A stretch of 64,000 nt of DNA, taken from Haloarcula ordinaria (GTDB lineage: Archaea; Halobacteriota; Halobacteria; Halobacteriales; Haloarculaceae). The notes under the pieces are model-generated. The model made no database searches. It was not told where the DNA came from and worked only from the letters and a program-made list of their open reading frames with translations. The position numbers and the translations under genes are program-made. The stretch covers positions 248,001-312,000 of the forward strand of contig NZ_CP119790.1 of the NCBI RefSeq assembly GCF_029338275.1, written 5' to 3'. Positions 1-9,216 of this stretch are shown piece after piece; positions within the stretch are counted from its first letter, which is position 1, and every line of letters starts with the position of its first letter.

Positions 1-379
1 CCCAGTGATCCAGCGCGTAGTAGACTGCATCAGGACACGGGTCTGGTTTGTCAAGCAGGTCTGGATCTGCGAGCGCGAAGTTACTCCGACCGAGTGGATC
101 ATTCCGTGCTGGATGCCGGATGAACTCGAGGACGTCGTCGAACTCCTGAAACGCTGCCGTGGTCCGCTCACCGGAGGTGTTCGTCTGCCACGTATCTCGG
201 CGAATGAAGTCCTTGTCTGGGACTCCGTCTTTCCGTACTGGGTGGGGTTCCCGAAACGCGAGTGCGTACTGTTTCGGTCCCGTCGCTGTGATGAACGACG
301 GGAGTTCGTCACGGTATGAGGGGAACTCCTCGGCGTAGTACCTGTAGATCTCCTCGCGAGTTGCGTGACGCCACGTCAT
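1..379 (-). CDS. Primase-like protein of an integrative element, N-terminal part (runs off left edge)
   Basis: An open frame begins with ATG at 379 and stays open to the window edge (about 126 codons). It starts MTWRHATREEIYRYYAEEF and continues with an acidic sequence typical of haloarchaeal proteins. From memory of the family this N-terminus resembles the archaeo-eukaryotic-primase-like proteins carried by haloarchaeal plasmids and integrated elements; the catalytic part lies outside the window, so the function is inferred. Its ATG overlaps the TGA of the upstream gene (ATGA), so the two are co-transcribed. That pairing with an ATPase-type gene supports an element origin. Confidence 0.6.
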   Translation of the reverse strand, partial: MTWRHATREEIYRYYAEEFPSYRDELPSFITATGPKQYALAFREPHPVRKDGVPDKDFIRRDTWQTNTSGERTTAAFQEFDDVLEFIRHPARNDPLGRSNFALADPDLLDKPDPCPDAVYYALDHW

Positions 380-1074
380 GTGTTCCATTCCTGATCGAGT
401 TTGTTGAAGCTCCGAATCGTCGTCAGCCCTGCTGCGTCGAACGATTCAACGGCCTCTCGAATGTCCGAAAACGACCGGGCTGCACGCCCGCTCACACTGC
501 TCTCAATTCGATCCGCCTCAGAGAGACAGTCCAGCACCTCGACGGCTGTCTCGCGTCTGTTGAACGCCCAGACAGCGTTCGCATCCACCGCACTTTGCTT
601 GTCGTAGTCGTCAACCGGCGCGTGTTTGTTGTTACTCGCGAGTTCAGCTTCACCGACCCACACGAGTTCCCCGTCAGCATCGAAACCGGCAACATCGAAC
701 ACCGTCTCCTCATTGTACTCATAGTAGGATTCGACCTGTGCGACGTCTTCGTGGGAGTCTAGCCACAGTTCGAGCAGCTTCACACCGACCTTGTGCGGCG
801 TCTTCTCCCCGACATCTCCTTGACCAGGGCCGACTTTGAGTTTCTGGCCGAGCAGTTCTCGCCCTGCCGGGAGTACGGTGTAGTACTTCCGACCGCACGC
901 TCGTCCTTCCTCCAGCAGGTCTTGATCGACGAGCCGTTGCACGTCCAGGTCGTCAAAATCGTTCTTGAACGCACTCATTGAATCCAAGAGTCCATGATCC
1001 GGTGCATCACCATTCATCACGTCAAGGATGCAGGTCAGGAAGCGGATGTCGTCGATCCGACTGCGTTAGATTCG
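376..1074 (-). pseudogene. C-terminal remnant of a haloarchaeal plasmid-type ATP-binding protein
   Basis: The longest ATG frame is 1020-376 (214 residues, MMNGDAPDHGLL...). Reading in the same frame stays protein-like upstream (RSRIDDIRFLTCILDV) as far as a TAA near 1075, so the 5' part is missing. The remaining domain, with VGVKLLELWLD and FNRRETAVEVLD, resembles the C-terminal region of ATP-binding (HerA/TraC-like) proteins of haloarchaeal integrative elements; no Walker motifs remain. It overlaps the primase-like gene by ATGA. It may still be translated from 1020 as a small acidic protein. Truncation is seen; family assignment is from memory. Confidence 0.55.
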
Positions 1075-1139
1075 TTGTTCGACCCGCGGTACGATGGCAC
1101 ACCTCGGACGGGCGGACGCCTCTCGTTCGTTTATAATAA

Positions 1140-1300
1140 TTGTGGTCGGCGACATGATCTGGTGTGACGGTGGATTGAGGATGGAAGAATCGAACCTGAC
1201 AGCCTGCGTTCCGAAGTCGCTCGGATACGTCGCTGAACACCGGCTTGTTCTCTTTGCCCAAGATACCGATACAGCGATTGTCTCCCATCGGGATCTGCAT
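1140..1300 (-). pseudogene. N-terminal fragment, possibly an ATP-grasp (RimK-like) protein
   Basis: A minus-strand frame starts at 1300 (MQIPMGDNRCIGILGKE) and reads convincingly for about 50 residues, with a Rossmann-like start (GILGKENKPVFSDVSERL). After about 1140 it loses protein character. The start resembles haloarchaeal ATP-grasp/RimK-type proteins, but the match is weak. It abuts the truncated ATPase remnant and probably marks the junction where an element inserted or a deletion occurred. Confidence 0.35.
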
Positions 1301-1477
1301 TAGCGTTCAAACGCGACGCTGAATAGCATTCGGGTGTGTAATTAACTGATTTCAGCAACACGCAGTGGGTGGTACGGAGAGTGAGAGTTGACCAGGCCAC
1401 GGTGACCGACACTGAAAACACCCATCGACTCAATACGGCGGGCGGTTTTTCGGTATCGGGTGTGTAATGTATTCTGT

Positions 1478-1765
1478 ATGCCTGAAGAAGTCCTGTTCAA
1501 ATCCGAGAGCGAGCAGAGTCGAGAAGAGATTGCATCGTACCTCCGGAAAGTCGCGGACAGTCTGGACAGCGGAAACGCTCTCACCCTGAAAGCAGGCTCC
1601 GAGTCTGTGAGCCTGAATCCTCCTGCCCGACCGACCTTCGAGGTCAAAGCCGAACGCGAAGGCCCGGCCGGCAATATGACTGAGTTAAGTGTCGAGTTCG
1701 AACTCGAATGGGACGAGAACGACGGTGAGGAGAGCAGCGGAAGTGGCCAGTTAGAAATCGAGTAG
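1478..1765 (+). CDS. amphi-Trp domain protein
   Basis: 95 residues starting MPEEVLFKSESEQSREEIA. The ATG at 1478 is preferred over 1460 because it gives the canonical family start. The protein has an N-terminal helix rich in Ser/Glu and a central strand pair with alternating hydrophobic residues (DSGNALTLKAGSESVSL), then a Pro/Arg-Pro turn (PPARPTF) and a strongly acidic tail. This is the layout of the small haloarchaeal amphi-Trp family, of unknown function. It ends with TAG and faces the CBS-domain gene. Confidence 0.8.
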   Translation: MPEEVLFKSESEQSREEIASYLRKVADSLDSGNALTLKAGSESVSLNPPARPTFEVKAEREGPAGNMTELSVEFELEWDENDGEESSGSGQLEIE

Positions 1766-1793
1766 TCACTCCTAACGTTCACCGACGGGTGGT

Positions 1794-3002
1794 TCACCCA
1801 CCGAGCCACCAGCCGTACAGTCTTGCCTGCTCGTCTGTGTCCGCCTGCTTCTTCGACTGGCCGTAGGTCTTCCCCTTGAGCAGCTGGCGTTCGACGGCGT
1901 TCGCTGCGAGACGGAGGGCATGGGAGGCACCGTACCCCTCTCCATCGGCAGTAAAGTAGCCGCGGTCGGTGACCAGCCGGATCCGTGCCAACACTAGCGG
2001 CACGCCCCGCGATTGTTCCTTGTGCTCCTGGAGTTCGATGCTGGCCTTGATCACGCTCATCTCGCCGTACTTCGAGGCCATGCTCTCTATCAACGCCGAG
2101 ACGTCGTCGTAGGTCATCCCCTCCAGCAGATCGAGCCCAAACACCTGCACTGCGTTCCGGTCGTCACGCTCCCAGGTGAGCGCCTCGATGACGTCCGTTT
2201 TCGTGATGATACCGACTGGCTCGTCATTGTCGTCGGCCGTGACGACGAGCGAGGATATCTCCTGCTCGAACATGGTCTCGACGACCTCGTCGAGCGGTGC
2301 GCTCCGCTCGACTGTCGCGACTGCGTCGGACATCAGGTTCCGGACCGGCAGGTCGAGCATCCGATCGGCATCGCCCTCGCGCGCGCCGAATCCGCCACGG
2401 TTCTGCCCCCCGCCACTGCGGCCACCGAAGCCGCTCGACGACCCACCCTGGCTCTTGCTGCCGCCCCGCGTCGTGAACTCGATGACGTCGTACAGGCTCA
2501 CCATTCCCGCGACCTCGTTCCCGTCGACGACTGGGAGATGGGCGATGCCAGCTTCTCGAAGCAGATTGAGTGCTTTCCCGATCGTGGTTTCAGGGGTCGC
2601 GCTGACCAATTTCGCCGTGTAAGCGTCGTCGACGGTCGCCGCGTCGAGAAACGGCCGGACCGCCTCGAGTACCGCATCGCCGGTCACGACACCGACGACA
2701 CGGTCGTCGTCGAGGACGGGGAGCGTCTTGGCGTCGCTCCCGATCATGAGCCGCGCGACCTCACGGACGTCTTCGGTGCGCTCGACAGTCGGAACGTGCT
2801 GTACCTGTGAGCCGACCTTCGCAGACGGCTGGTTGGTCGAGGAGGCTAGTTGTCGACGACTGACGATGCCGCGGTATTCGTCGCCGTCCGTTACGACGAC
2901 GGCATCGAGTTCCTGATTCTCGAATGCCCCCGCGACTTTCGAGAGGGGGGTTCCGATATCGAACTCGGTGAACTTCGACGAGAGTATCTCGGTGATATCC
3001 AT
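1794..3002 (-). CDS. CBS-domain protein with C-terminal ribosome-hibernation-factor-like domain
   Basis: 402 residues. Four CBS repeats can be seen at about 1-55, 62-118, 127-178 and 218-278 (for example GIVSRRQL, GVVTGDAV, GMVSLYDV, GIITKTDV), so it should form two Bateman modules that bind adenine nucleotides. A Gly/Ser-rich linker (180-210) separates the third and fourth repeats. The last ~120 residues (MTYDDVSALIESMASKYGEM... then ARIRLVTDRGYFTADGEGYG) resemble the S30AE/HPF fold of ribosome-hibernation factors. Likely an energy-sensing cytosolic regulator; the ribosome link is inference. A TATA-like element lies about 35 bases upstream of the ATG. Confidence 0.85.
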   Translation of the reverse strand: MDITEILSSKFTEFDIGTPLSKVAGAFENQELDAVVVTDGDEYRGIVSRRQLASSTNQPSAKVGSQVQHVPTVERTEDVREVARLMIGSDAKTLPVLDDDRVVGVVTGDAVLEAVRPFLDAATVDDAYTAKLVSATPETTIGKALNLLREAGIAHLPVVDGNEVAGMVSLYDVIEFTTRGGSKSQGGSSSGFGGRSGGGQNRGGFGAREGDADRMLDLPVRNLMSDAVATVERSAPLDEVVETMFEQEISSLVVTADDNDEPVGIITKTDVIEALTWERDDRNAVQVFGLDLLEGMTYDDVSALIESMASKYGEMSVIKASIELQEHKEQSRGVPLVLARIRLVTDRGYFTADGEGYGASHALRLAANAVERQLLKGKTYGQSKKQADTDEQARLYGWWLGG

Positions 3003-3030
3003 GGATAACTCTCTAGTGTCAGGGACGCTA

Positions 3031-3042
3031 GCCGTTTATGCC
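3031..3042 (-). promoter_or_regulatory. TATA box of the CBS-domain gene
   Basis: On the minus strand the sequence CATAAACGG lies about 33-40 bases before the ATG at 3002, the spacing expected for a leaderless or short-leader haloarchaeal transcript. Confidence 0.4.
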
Positions 3043-3121
3043 TGTCCCATCCCTGATCGTAGAGGGAGGGAGGCGCGAAGTGATGTTTGTGGGAGATAGT
3101 ATACTGTGTCGGCCGTATGCA

Positions 3122-3140
3122 TTGAGACCATCAGTCTCAA
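3122..3140. promoter_or_regulatory. Inverted repeat (possible operator) between CBS and LLM genes
   Basis: Perfect 7-base arms TTGAGAC / GTCTCAA separated by 5 bases (CATCA). It sits in the 234-base divergent intergenic region, about 100 bases upstream of the LLM oxidoreductase start. Suggested regulator site; not tested. Confidence 0.4.
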
Positions 3141-3236
3141 CTACTACATCGGGATTCCCGAGATAGCGTCCCATGAGTGACAGCAGCTTCTGAAACCCAG
3201 GGTGGCCATTATGTATCACCCACCTGTAGTCTCGAT

Positions 3237-4196
3237 ATGCGCTTGGGCTATCACTGTGCGTCGTTTCACTTCCCGGAGAGCGAAGCGTCGCCGTTCGACG
3301 CGGCGATTGCACTCGCACGGCGGCTCGAAGAAGCCGGCTTCGATTGGTTCTCGACGATGGACCATCTCTGGCAGTTGCCCTTCGTCGGCCAGCGCGACGA
3401 ACCCTTCTTCGACGCGTACACTACCCTGCCGGCCATTGCCAGGGAGACCGACCGAATGGAAGTGGGCGCGCTGGTTACCAGCCCGCACTACCGGAACCCT
3501 GCCATGCTCGGCCGTCAACTGACGACATTGGACCACGCCAGCAATGGGCGGGCGGTCTTCGGGATCGGTGCCGGCTGGTTCGAAGAGGAGTACCAGGCGT
3601 ACGGATTCGACTACCCGGAGCCAGAGCGCCGAGTCCACGACCTCAGAGACACCGTGGAACTCATTCGGGCGATGTGGCGTGAAGCGTCGCCTCTGACCTA
3701 CGAGACACCCAATCACAGCGTGGAAGACCTGTATCTCGAGCCCAAGCCCGTGCAGGCTGACGGTCCCGACGTGTTGGTCGGTGGCGGTGGCGAGGACCTG
3801 CTGTTGAAGGCAGTCGCACATCTGGCCGACCGTTGGAACGTCCCGGGCGTGAGCCCCGAGACCTTCGAGCGGAAACTCGGGCTGCTCGAAGCGTACTGCG
3901 GGACCTTCGGGACGGATTTCGACGCAATCGAGAAGACTGTCTTGCAGACCGCAGTAATCCGTGATTCGACCGACGCAGCTCACAGTGCCTACGAGCGACT
4001 CCGAGGTGAGACTGCCGCTGCGGACCCGCCACCGCGTGACGAACACCGAGGACTCGTCGGCACGCCCGAGGATGTACTCGAAGGACTCGAGCAGTTCGAT
4101 AATCTGGGGGCTGAGATGGTGATGGTACGGGCAGAGCGCAACGACCCCGAAACGATCGAGCGACTCGCCGATACTGTGCTACCGTCGATTTCCTGA
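3237..4196 (+). CDS. F420-dependent LLM-class oxidoreductase
   Basis: 319 residues. The ATG at 3237 (MRLGYHCASFHFPESEASPF) is chosen because a TATA-like ATTATGTAT lies about 25 bases upstream and the protein start matches the luciferase-like family; earlier in-frame codons precede that box. Features include the beta-strand DWFSTMDHLWQLP, GALVTSPHYRNPAML, GRAVFGIGAGWFEEEYQAYG and VLVGGGGEDLLLKAVA, all hallmarks of the F420/flavin-dependent LLM TIM-barrel. Substrate unknown. It stands alone, divergent from the CBS gene and convergent with the Lut genes. Confidence 0.85.
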   Translation: MRLGYHCASFHFPESEASPFDAAIALARRLEEAGFDWFSTMDHLWQLPFVGQRDEPFFDAYTTLPAIARETDRMEVGALVTSPHYRNPAMLGRQLTTLDHASNGRAVFGIGAGWFEEEYQAYGFDYPEPERRVHDLRDTVELIRAMWREASPLTYETPNHSVEDLYLEPKPVQADGPDVLVGGGGEDLLLKAVAHLADRWNVPGVSPETFERKLGLLEAYCGTFGTDFDAIEKTVLQTAVIRDSTDAAHSAYERLRGETAAADPPPRDEHRGLVGTPEDVLEGLEQFDNLGAEMVMVRAERNDPETIERLADTVLPSIS

Positions 4197-4346
4197 GTTC
4201 CACAGACTGGTCACTGACCGTCCGACTTGGGGCTTCGTAGTGTGTCAAATACTCTCAGTGAAGAGACCAATCAGTATCGGACCACGTATCCGTTGTTCAG
4301 AACCGCCCTGATTTTCGATCCGCACAATCGACCGTAGCAACGACTG

Positions 4347-6536
4347 CTATCGTCGGTCGCCTGCCAGTAGCTGGATCGGATGCCGAGTCGGTCGTTCCAA
4401 CAGGTCGTCGAGCTGCTCGAGACACGACGTCCCGCTGGCAACGACCGTCCGGTCGCTGGCATCCGCGTCGGTGAACTGGTCCCTGAGGTCATTCCCGACA
4501 GCAACGCTCACGTCGTAGTAATCGCTCTTGTACCCGAAGCTGCCGGCCATGCCGCAACATTCCACGTCCGACGTCAGTACGTCGTAGCCACATCGCTCGA
4601 GAACTGCGGTCGTGTGACCTTCGAGCCCGAGGGTGCGCTGCTGGCAGTGGCTGTGGTACGCCACGCGTTCGCCCATTGCTGGCGTGAGTATGTCCACTGA
4701 CGCACCGTTCTCGAGAAGCCCGTACACGTACTCCATGACCTCGTAACTGTTGCCGGCGAGGCTTTCGTGGGTCGACTGGTCGAGGAGGCGCTTGTATTCA
4801 CGATGGAACATGGCGAGGTCGCTGGGTTCGATGACGACCACGTCCCGGCCGTCTTCGATGTGGGGCAGCAGTGCGGCGGACACGCGCTCGGCGTGGTCTC
4901 GTGCCGTCGAGACCATCCCCTGTGAGAGCGGTGCACGGCCACTGGAGGCGACTTTCGGAACGACGACGTCGATATTCAACGCCTCCAAGACCCGCACGGC
5001 GGCTTTCCCGCGCTCGACCTGGACGTGGTTCGTGTAGAGGTCGGGATAGAGGACAGCCCGACGGTCTGGGTTCCTGACCGCTGTTTCGCGGTCGGCGAAC
5101 CACTCGACGAGCGTCTCACGGGTGAATTTCGGCAGTTCGCGGCGGGCGTCGACCCCCAGCACGCGCTGCATGGCCTGGCGCGAGACGGTCGTGTTCGCGA
5201 GCCAGTTCGATGCGGGAGCGAGCGCCGACCCGACTTTCGCGACCGTCTCGAAGTTCCCGAAGAAGCGTTTCTGGAGCGACGGCGACGTGTCCTCCTCGTC
5301 AGGCGTCAATCCGTCGACGAGGAAGTCGAACTGCCCCTCTTTCTCGCCGTTGATCCGGTCCCGGACCACCGTGTTGATCCACGGGATGTCTATCTTGACC
5401 GGACAGGCGTCGACACAGCGTGAGCAACCGGTACAGAGGTCGTTGAACTCGGCGGCGGTGTCGAGTCCCTCGATGCCCGCCTCCCAACCAGTGGCGATGC
5501 CACCGGAGTACGTCTCCCCGCCGAAGGCGTGGCCTCCGACCTGCTGGAAGTTGGCACAGGAGTTGGAACACGCCGAACATCGGATACAGTAGAGCGTCTC
5601 TCGGAGGTCGTCGTCCTCACGCATCGCCATCCGACCGTTGTCGATCAAGACGAGATGGAAGTCCCGGTCAGCGTCCAGTTCCGAGAGTGGCGTCTCGTCG
5701 TCGCCGAAGTCGACGTTCGGCGTCCCAACAGGTGGCGTGAGCAGCGAGAGATAGGCGGTGATATCCTGGCCAGTGCCCGAACGGCCGATCAGTTCGACGA
5801 ACGGTTGCATATCCTCGACAGTCGGGACTACCTTCTCGACGCCGGCGACGGCGATCTGCGTGTCCGTTGCGGCGACGGTCTTCCTGGCATTGCCCTCGCT
5901 CGTGACCAGGGCCATCGTCCCCGTATCGGCTGTCACGAAGTTCGCACCGGTCATCCCGACCTGGGCGTCTTCGATCAGCTCGCCTAACTGCTCGCGTGCA
6001 AACTGAGTGAGTTCCTCGGCGGTCTCCAGTGGCTCGTCGAGGTCGAAGCGTTCGTTGAACAGTTCCGCGATGGCATCTCTGGATTTGTGGATCGCCGGGG
6101 CGACGATGTGTGACGGTGCTTCGTCGGCGACCTGGAGGACCCACTCGCCGAGGTCAGTCTCGACCACCTCGACCCCGTCGGCTTCGAGTGCCTCGTTGAC
6201 CTCGATCTCCTCACTGGTCATCGACTTGCTTTTGACGACACGCTCTGCCTCACGGTCGGCGACGACCTCGCGGATGTACTCGTTGGCGTCGTCCTCGTCG
6301 TCGGCGATGTACAGGGTGCCACCGTTTTCGGCGATGGTCTCCTCGAGCTGATCGATCAGTTCGGGGAGCCGCTCGATAGCGTCCTCCTTTATTGCGCGGG
6401 CTTTGTCTTTCAGCTCGTCGTAGTCGTCGAGGCGACTGACTGAGTCGTATCGGCCCCGATTGAACCCTTTCGTGTTCAGGCTTATCGCGTCACCTTCCGT
6501 CGCCATCAGATGCCGCAGCTCTTCTGCGTCACTCAT
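4347..6536 (-). CDS. LutB-LutA fusion: LUD domain plus 4Fe-4S plus CCG-domain protein
   Basis: 729 residues. ATG at 6536 (MSDAEELRHLMATEG) overlaps the end of lutC by 8 bases; the longer open frame upstream is only the complement of lutC. Order: LUD domain about 50-300 (GMTGANFVTADTGTMALVTSEG); two ferredoxin motifs, CIRCSACSNSC at 317-327 and CTGCSRCVDACP at 368-379; then two CCG-type heterodisulfide-reductase-like segments, with HCQQRTLG and DVECCGMAGSFG near the C-terminus. This combines LutB and LutA of the L-lactate oxidation complex in one chain; the partner LutC is encoded just upstream. Membrane or cytosolic electron acceptor is not visible. Ends with TAG. Confidence 0.88.
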   Translation of the reverse strand: MSDAEELRHLMATEGDAISLNTKGFNRGRYDSVSRLDDYDELKDKARAIKEDAIERLPELIDQLEETIAENGGTLYIADDEDDANEYIREVVADREAERVVKSKSMTSEEIEVNEALEADGVEVVETDLGEWVLQVADEAPSHIVAPAIHKSRDAIAELFNERFDLDEPLETAEELTQFAREQLGELIEDAQVGMTGANFVTADTGTMALVTSEGNARKTVAATDTQIAVAGVEKVVPTVEDMQPFVELIGRSGTGQDITAYLSLLTPPVGTPNVDFGDDETPLSELDADRDFHLVLIDNGRMAMREDDDLRETLYCIRCSACSNSCANFQQVGGHAFGGETYSGGIATGWEAGIEGLDTAAEFNDLCTGCSRCVDACPVKIDIPWINTVVRDRINGEKEGQFDFLVDGLTPDEEDTSPSLQKRFFGNFETVAKVGSALAPASNWLANTTVSRQAMQRVLGVDARRELPKFTRETLVEWFADRETAVRNPDRRAVLYPDLYTNHVQVERGKAAVRVLEALNIDVVVPKVASSGRAPLSQGMVSTARDHAERVSAALLPHIEDGRDVVVIEPSDLAMFHREYKRLLDQSTHESLAGNSYEVMEYVYGLLENGASVDILTPAMGERVAYHSHCQQRTLGLEGHTTAVLERCGYDVLTSDVECCGMAGSFGYKSDYYDVSVAVGNDLRDQFTDADASDRTVVASGTSCLEQLDDLLERPTRHPIQLLAGDRR

Positions 6537-7044
6537 CGGTGGGCTCCAGGATGATGACGTGGACTTCTTTGGGCCCATGGGCCCCGAAAACGAGGTCTCC
6601 CATATCTGCCGTCGCACTCGGGCCAGTCGCGATGATTCCACTGTCCAAGTGTGTGCGGAACTGCTCACCGAACCGCGCGAATGCGGCCTCCATCTCGGGG
6701 ACGATATCCTCCGCCTCGACGACGACGACATGACGATTGACGAAGAGACTCACCAGCTCTGCCCCATCCGAGCTGTCGGGGATTACCACCGACCCGTAAT
6801 CCGCGATGGCGAACGAGGCCGGAGTGACCCCGGTATGAGCGGCTTTCAACTGTGCAGGGGTCGGGTCGACCGTCACGTCGGTCTCACTCAGTTCGACGCC
6901 AAGGTCTCCGAGTGGGACGCCGACGGTTGGTCCTCGGATGTGTGTCTCGAGCGTCTCGACGAAAGACGAGCGCGTCGTCCGTTCGCAGGGAACGTCCTGC
7001 GTGTCGAGCGCAGAGACAAATGTGTCGAGCGAAGATGCGGACAT
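6529..7044 (-). CDS. lutC: LutC-like LUD-domain protein
   Basis: 171 residues, MSASSLDTFVSALDTQDV. The LUD domain is recognised by GVTPASFAIADYGSVVIP, LVSLFVNRHVVVVEAEDIV and GPSATADMGDLVFGAHGPKE. LutC is the third part of the iron-sulfur lactate dehydrogenase complex. Translation is coupled to the downstream fusion gene by an 8-base overlap. No lactate permease is adjacent in the window, so lactate as substrate is inferred from family knowledge. Confidence 0.85.
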   Translation of the reverse strand: MSASSLDTFVSALDTQDVPCERTTRSSFVETLETHIRGPTVGVPLGDLGVELSETDVTVDPTPAQLKAAHTGVTPASFAIADYGSVVIPDSSDGAELVSLFVNRHVVVVEAEDIVPEMEAAFARFGEQFRTHLDSGIIATGPSATADMGDLVFGAHGPKEVHVIILEPTDE

Positions 7045-7123
7045 ATCATAGGATTACGAACCTAGTATGATGTAGTTTGCTGGTCGCCTATGCACGTATG
7101 ACTCCGATGGCCCCCGACGCGGT

Positions 7124-8155
7124 TCACTGAGAGAACTGGAAGACTGGTTTGCAGGTCTCCGAGGCGAGGAACGCCTCGAACGCGGCGGCCGGGTCGTCCT
7201 TGTCGTAGGACGTATCGACGATTTCGTCGACAGCAATCTCTCCTCGTTCCATCAGCCGGAGCGCCTGTTCGAAGTTCGTCCAGGTCGAGCCGTAGGAGGT
7301 GTTGACCTCGACTTCGCCACGGACCGTCGAGGTGAACGTCACCTCCGAGGTGTCGTTGGGGATGCCGACCATGACGATCTGGCCGCCCTTTCGCACGTAG
7401 TCGAGTGCAGTGTTGATGCCAGTGTGGTGGCCGGTCGAGTCGAACACGACGTCGAATCCAATTCCGTCGGTGTACGTTTCGGCCCGTGCCTCGAGGTCGT
7501 CAGACTGGAGGTTGAGCGTCTCGATACCGAGGTCTTCGAGCAGGGGCAGCCGATAGGTCGCGTCCTGTTCGAGACCGGCGACGATGACGTTTGCACCGAG
7601 CGAATCGGCGATGGCTGCCACGAGGACGCCAATCGGCCCCGGACCCTCGACCAGTACGTTGTCACCGGGCGTGGTCTTCGACTGCTCGAGTACCGCGCGT
7701 GTGGCGATGCTTGTCGGCTCGGTAATCGCGGCGTGATCGAGGGGAACGCCGTCGGGAACGGCGTGGAGGTGATTGGGGTCGACAGCGACGTATTCGGCGT
7801 ACGCACCGTCGCGGTGCATCCCGGTGATCGAGAAGTTCTGGCAGACGTTCTCCTGGCCGTTCTTGCACTGGAAACAGTGGCCACAGTCGTGGATCGGCTC
7901 TTCGATGATTTTGTCGCCTACAACGTAGTCGGTGACATTCGACCCGACTTCCACGACCTCGCCAGAGTACTCGTGGCCCATGATACGCGGGATCGGTATC
8001 CATTCGTACCCACCGTCGTACTTGTACGCGTGTGCGTCACTTCCACAGAGGCCAGCCGTGTGGACTTTTACGAGGACTTCGTCGGCGTTGATGGTCGGTT
8101 TCTCTCGTTCCTGCGTCTCGACGGCCTGCGGCCCTGTTTGAACGATTGCTTTCAT
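7124..8155 (-). CDS. Zinc-dependent medium-chain alcohol/polyol dehydrogenase
   Basis: 343 residues. Catalytic-zinc motif GLCGSDAHAYK (Cys37) with GHEYSGEV (His/Glu), and structural-zinc cysteines CGHCFQCKNGQENVC are all present; the Rossmann motif appears as VLVEGPGPIGVLVAAIADSLGA. It resembles threonine/sorbitol/galactitol-type dehydrogenases of the MDR superfamily; NAD(P) preference cannot be read safely. It lies upstream of and in the same direction as lutC, 80 bases away, and could be co-transcribed. A TATA-like TTCATAATC on the minus strand sits about 20-30 bases before the ATG, so it has its own promoter. Confidence 0.85.
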   Translation of the reverse strand: MKAIVQTGPQAVETQEREKPTINADEVLVKVHTAGLCGSDAHAYKYDGGYEWIPIPRIMGHEYSGEVVEVGSNVTDYVVGDKIIEEPIHDCGHCFQCKNGQENVCQNFSITGMHRDGAYAEYVAVDPNHLHAVPDGVPLDHAAITEPTSIATRAVLEQSKTTPGDNVLVEGPGPIGVLVAAIADSLGANVIVAGLEQDATYRLPLLEDLGIETLNLQSDDLEARAETYTDGIGFDVVFDSTGHHTGINTALDYVRKGGQIVMVGIPNDTSEVTFTSTVRGEVEVNTSYGSTWTNFEQALRLMERGEIAVDEIVDTSYDKDDPAAAFEAFLASETCKPVFQFSQ

Positions 8156-8424
8156 TGGTGGTAGTAGTACGCTAAAGGATTATGAATGAACCCCCTCTCG
8201 ACAAACTAACAGGATGTGTCGATGCAAATCGTAGGACCTTACGACGAATATGGATTATCGATACGGCGTCTCGTCCGGAGAATGTCCTGCTTGAGGGGGC
8301 GTCAGGGGAACGATTCTGGACGCTAGCCTGAACAGACGATCTGTAGCCCTCCACAGTGGCCCCGCGATTAGCAACGCAATAGGCCGGAGTTTATTTCCGG
8401 ACCATATTATGCTGATGTTATTGA

Positions 8425-9090
8425 TTGCTATCTACGACGAGGTTCTCCAGTTCGGTGAACACGGTAGTCGCTGGAGCGCTCCAACCAGCAATCCAGCAAG
8501 ACGCACAGATCGGGCTGACACTCCCACTTTGTAGCGTTACCGCAGGCGTGCTCGCGATTACTGCGCTAGTGGTCAATGTGGTCATCTACATCGCTGCCGC
8601 CCGAGCGTTCACTCGACAGGGGCCTGATAGTGGCAGGTTCACCGGGTCTCTGTTCACCCGGCGAATCGGTCGGGCGTCTCTGACGGCCGTTGGTTCGAAT
8701 ATCGTGGTCAGCATCGCGACGATCATCGGATTCGTTCTGCTGGTGATTCCCGGAATCTCTCTTGCGGTGATTTCGCCATCGTCGTATTCGCCGTCGGAGT
8801 CGAAGACCGGCGGCTCATCGAATCGTTGCCTCGCAGTTGGGCTCTCGCACGTGGGAACCGCCGGCGGTGGCGGTAATTCTCCCCCTCGTGGTGGCCGTGA
8901 CTGGACTCGGTGGCAGTCTCGGGTCGATCGCGTCCTTCGTCAGTCCGACGATGGGCCAGCTCGTCACGCCCCTGGTGACTGCCCCGCTCGCCATACTCGG
9001 GTACGGCATCATCGCCGACGCCTCTCTCCAGGTGCGAGACGAACAGTCGACCGGTCTCGGGGGTGAAACGGTCTGCATGGCTTCACACGG
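8425..9090 (+). pseudogene. Decayed multi-pass membrane protein (DUF7847-like), two frameshifts
   Basis: Three consecutive frames together encode one membrane protein: frame one to about 8768 (VVNVVIYIAAARAFTRQGP ... IGFVLLVIPGISLAV), a second frame 8769-8875 (DFAIVVFAVGVEDRRLIES), and a third from 8873 (VILPLVVAVTGLGGSLGSI ... GYGIIADASLQVRDEQ). Each junction needs a one- or two-base change. The usual N-terminal start is also missing. Residue patterns match haloarchaeal DUF7847-type integral membrane proteins. Two shifts plus a missing start argue for true decay rather than a single sequencing error. Confidence 0.7.
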
Positions 9091-9216
9091 TATCGAGAGC
9101 GTAGACTGTGCTGCGTTCCAGTCGTTGTTACAACTGGATCCGAGTCAACTGTCTGTTCGTCGGCCGGAGCAATCAACTCGAATGCGTCAGTGCAGTCCGT
9201 ACAATAGCCGAGCGCG

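Noticed and set aside
2013..2810. Long plus-strand frame (about 265 codons) antisense to the CBS-domain gene.
   Set aside because: It is the complement of a clear CBS-repeat protein; GC-rich codons keep the opposite strand free of stops.
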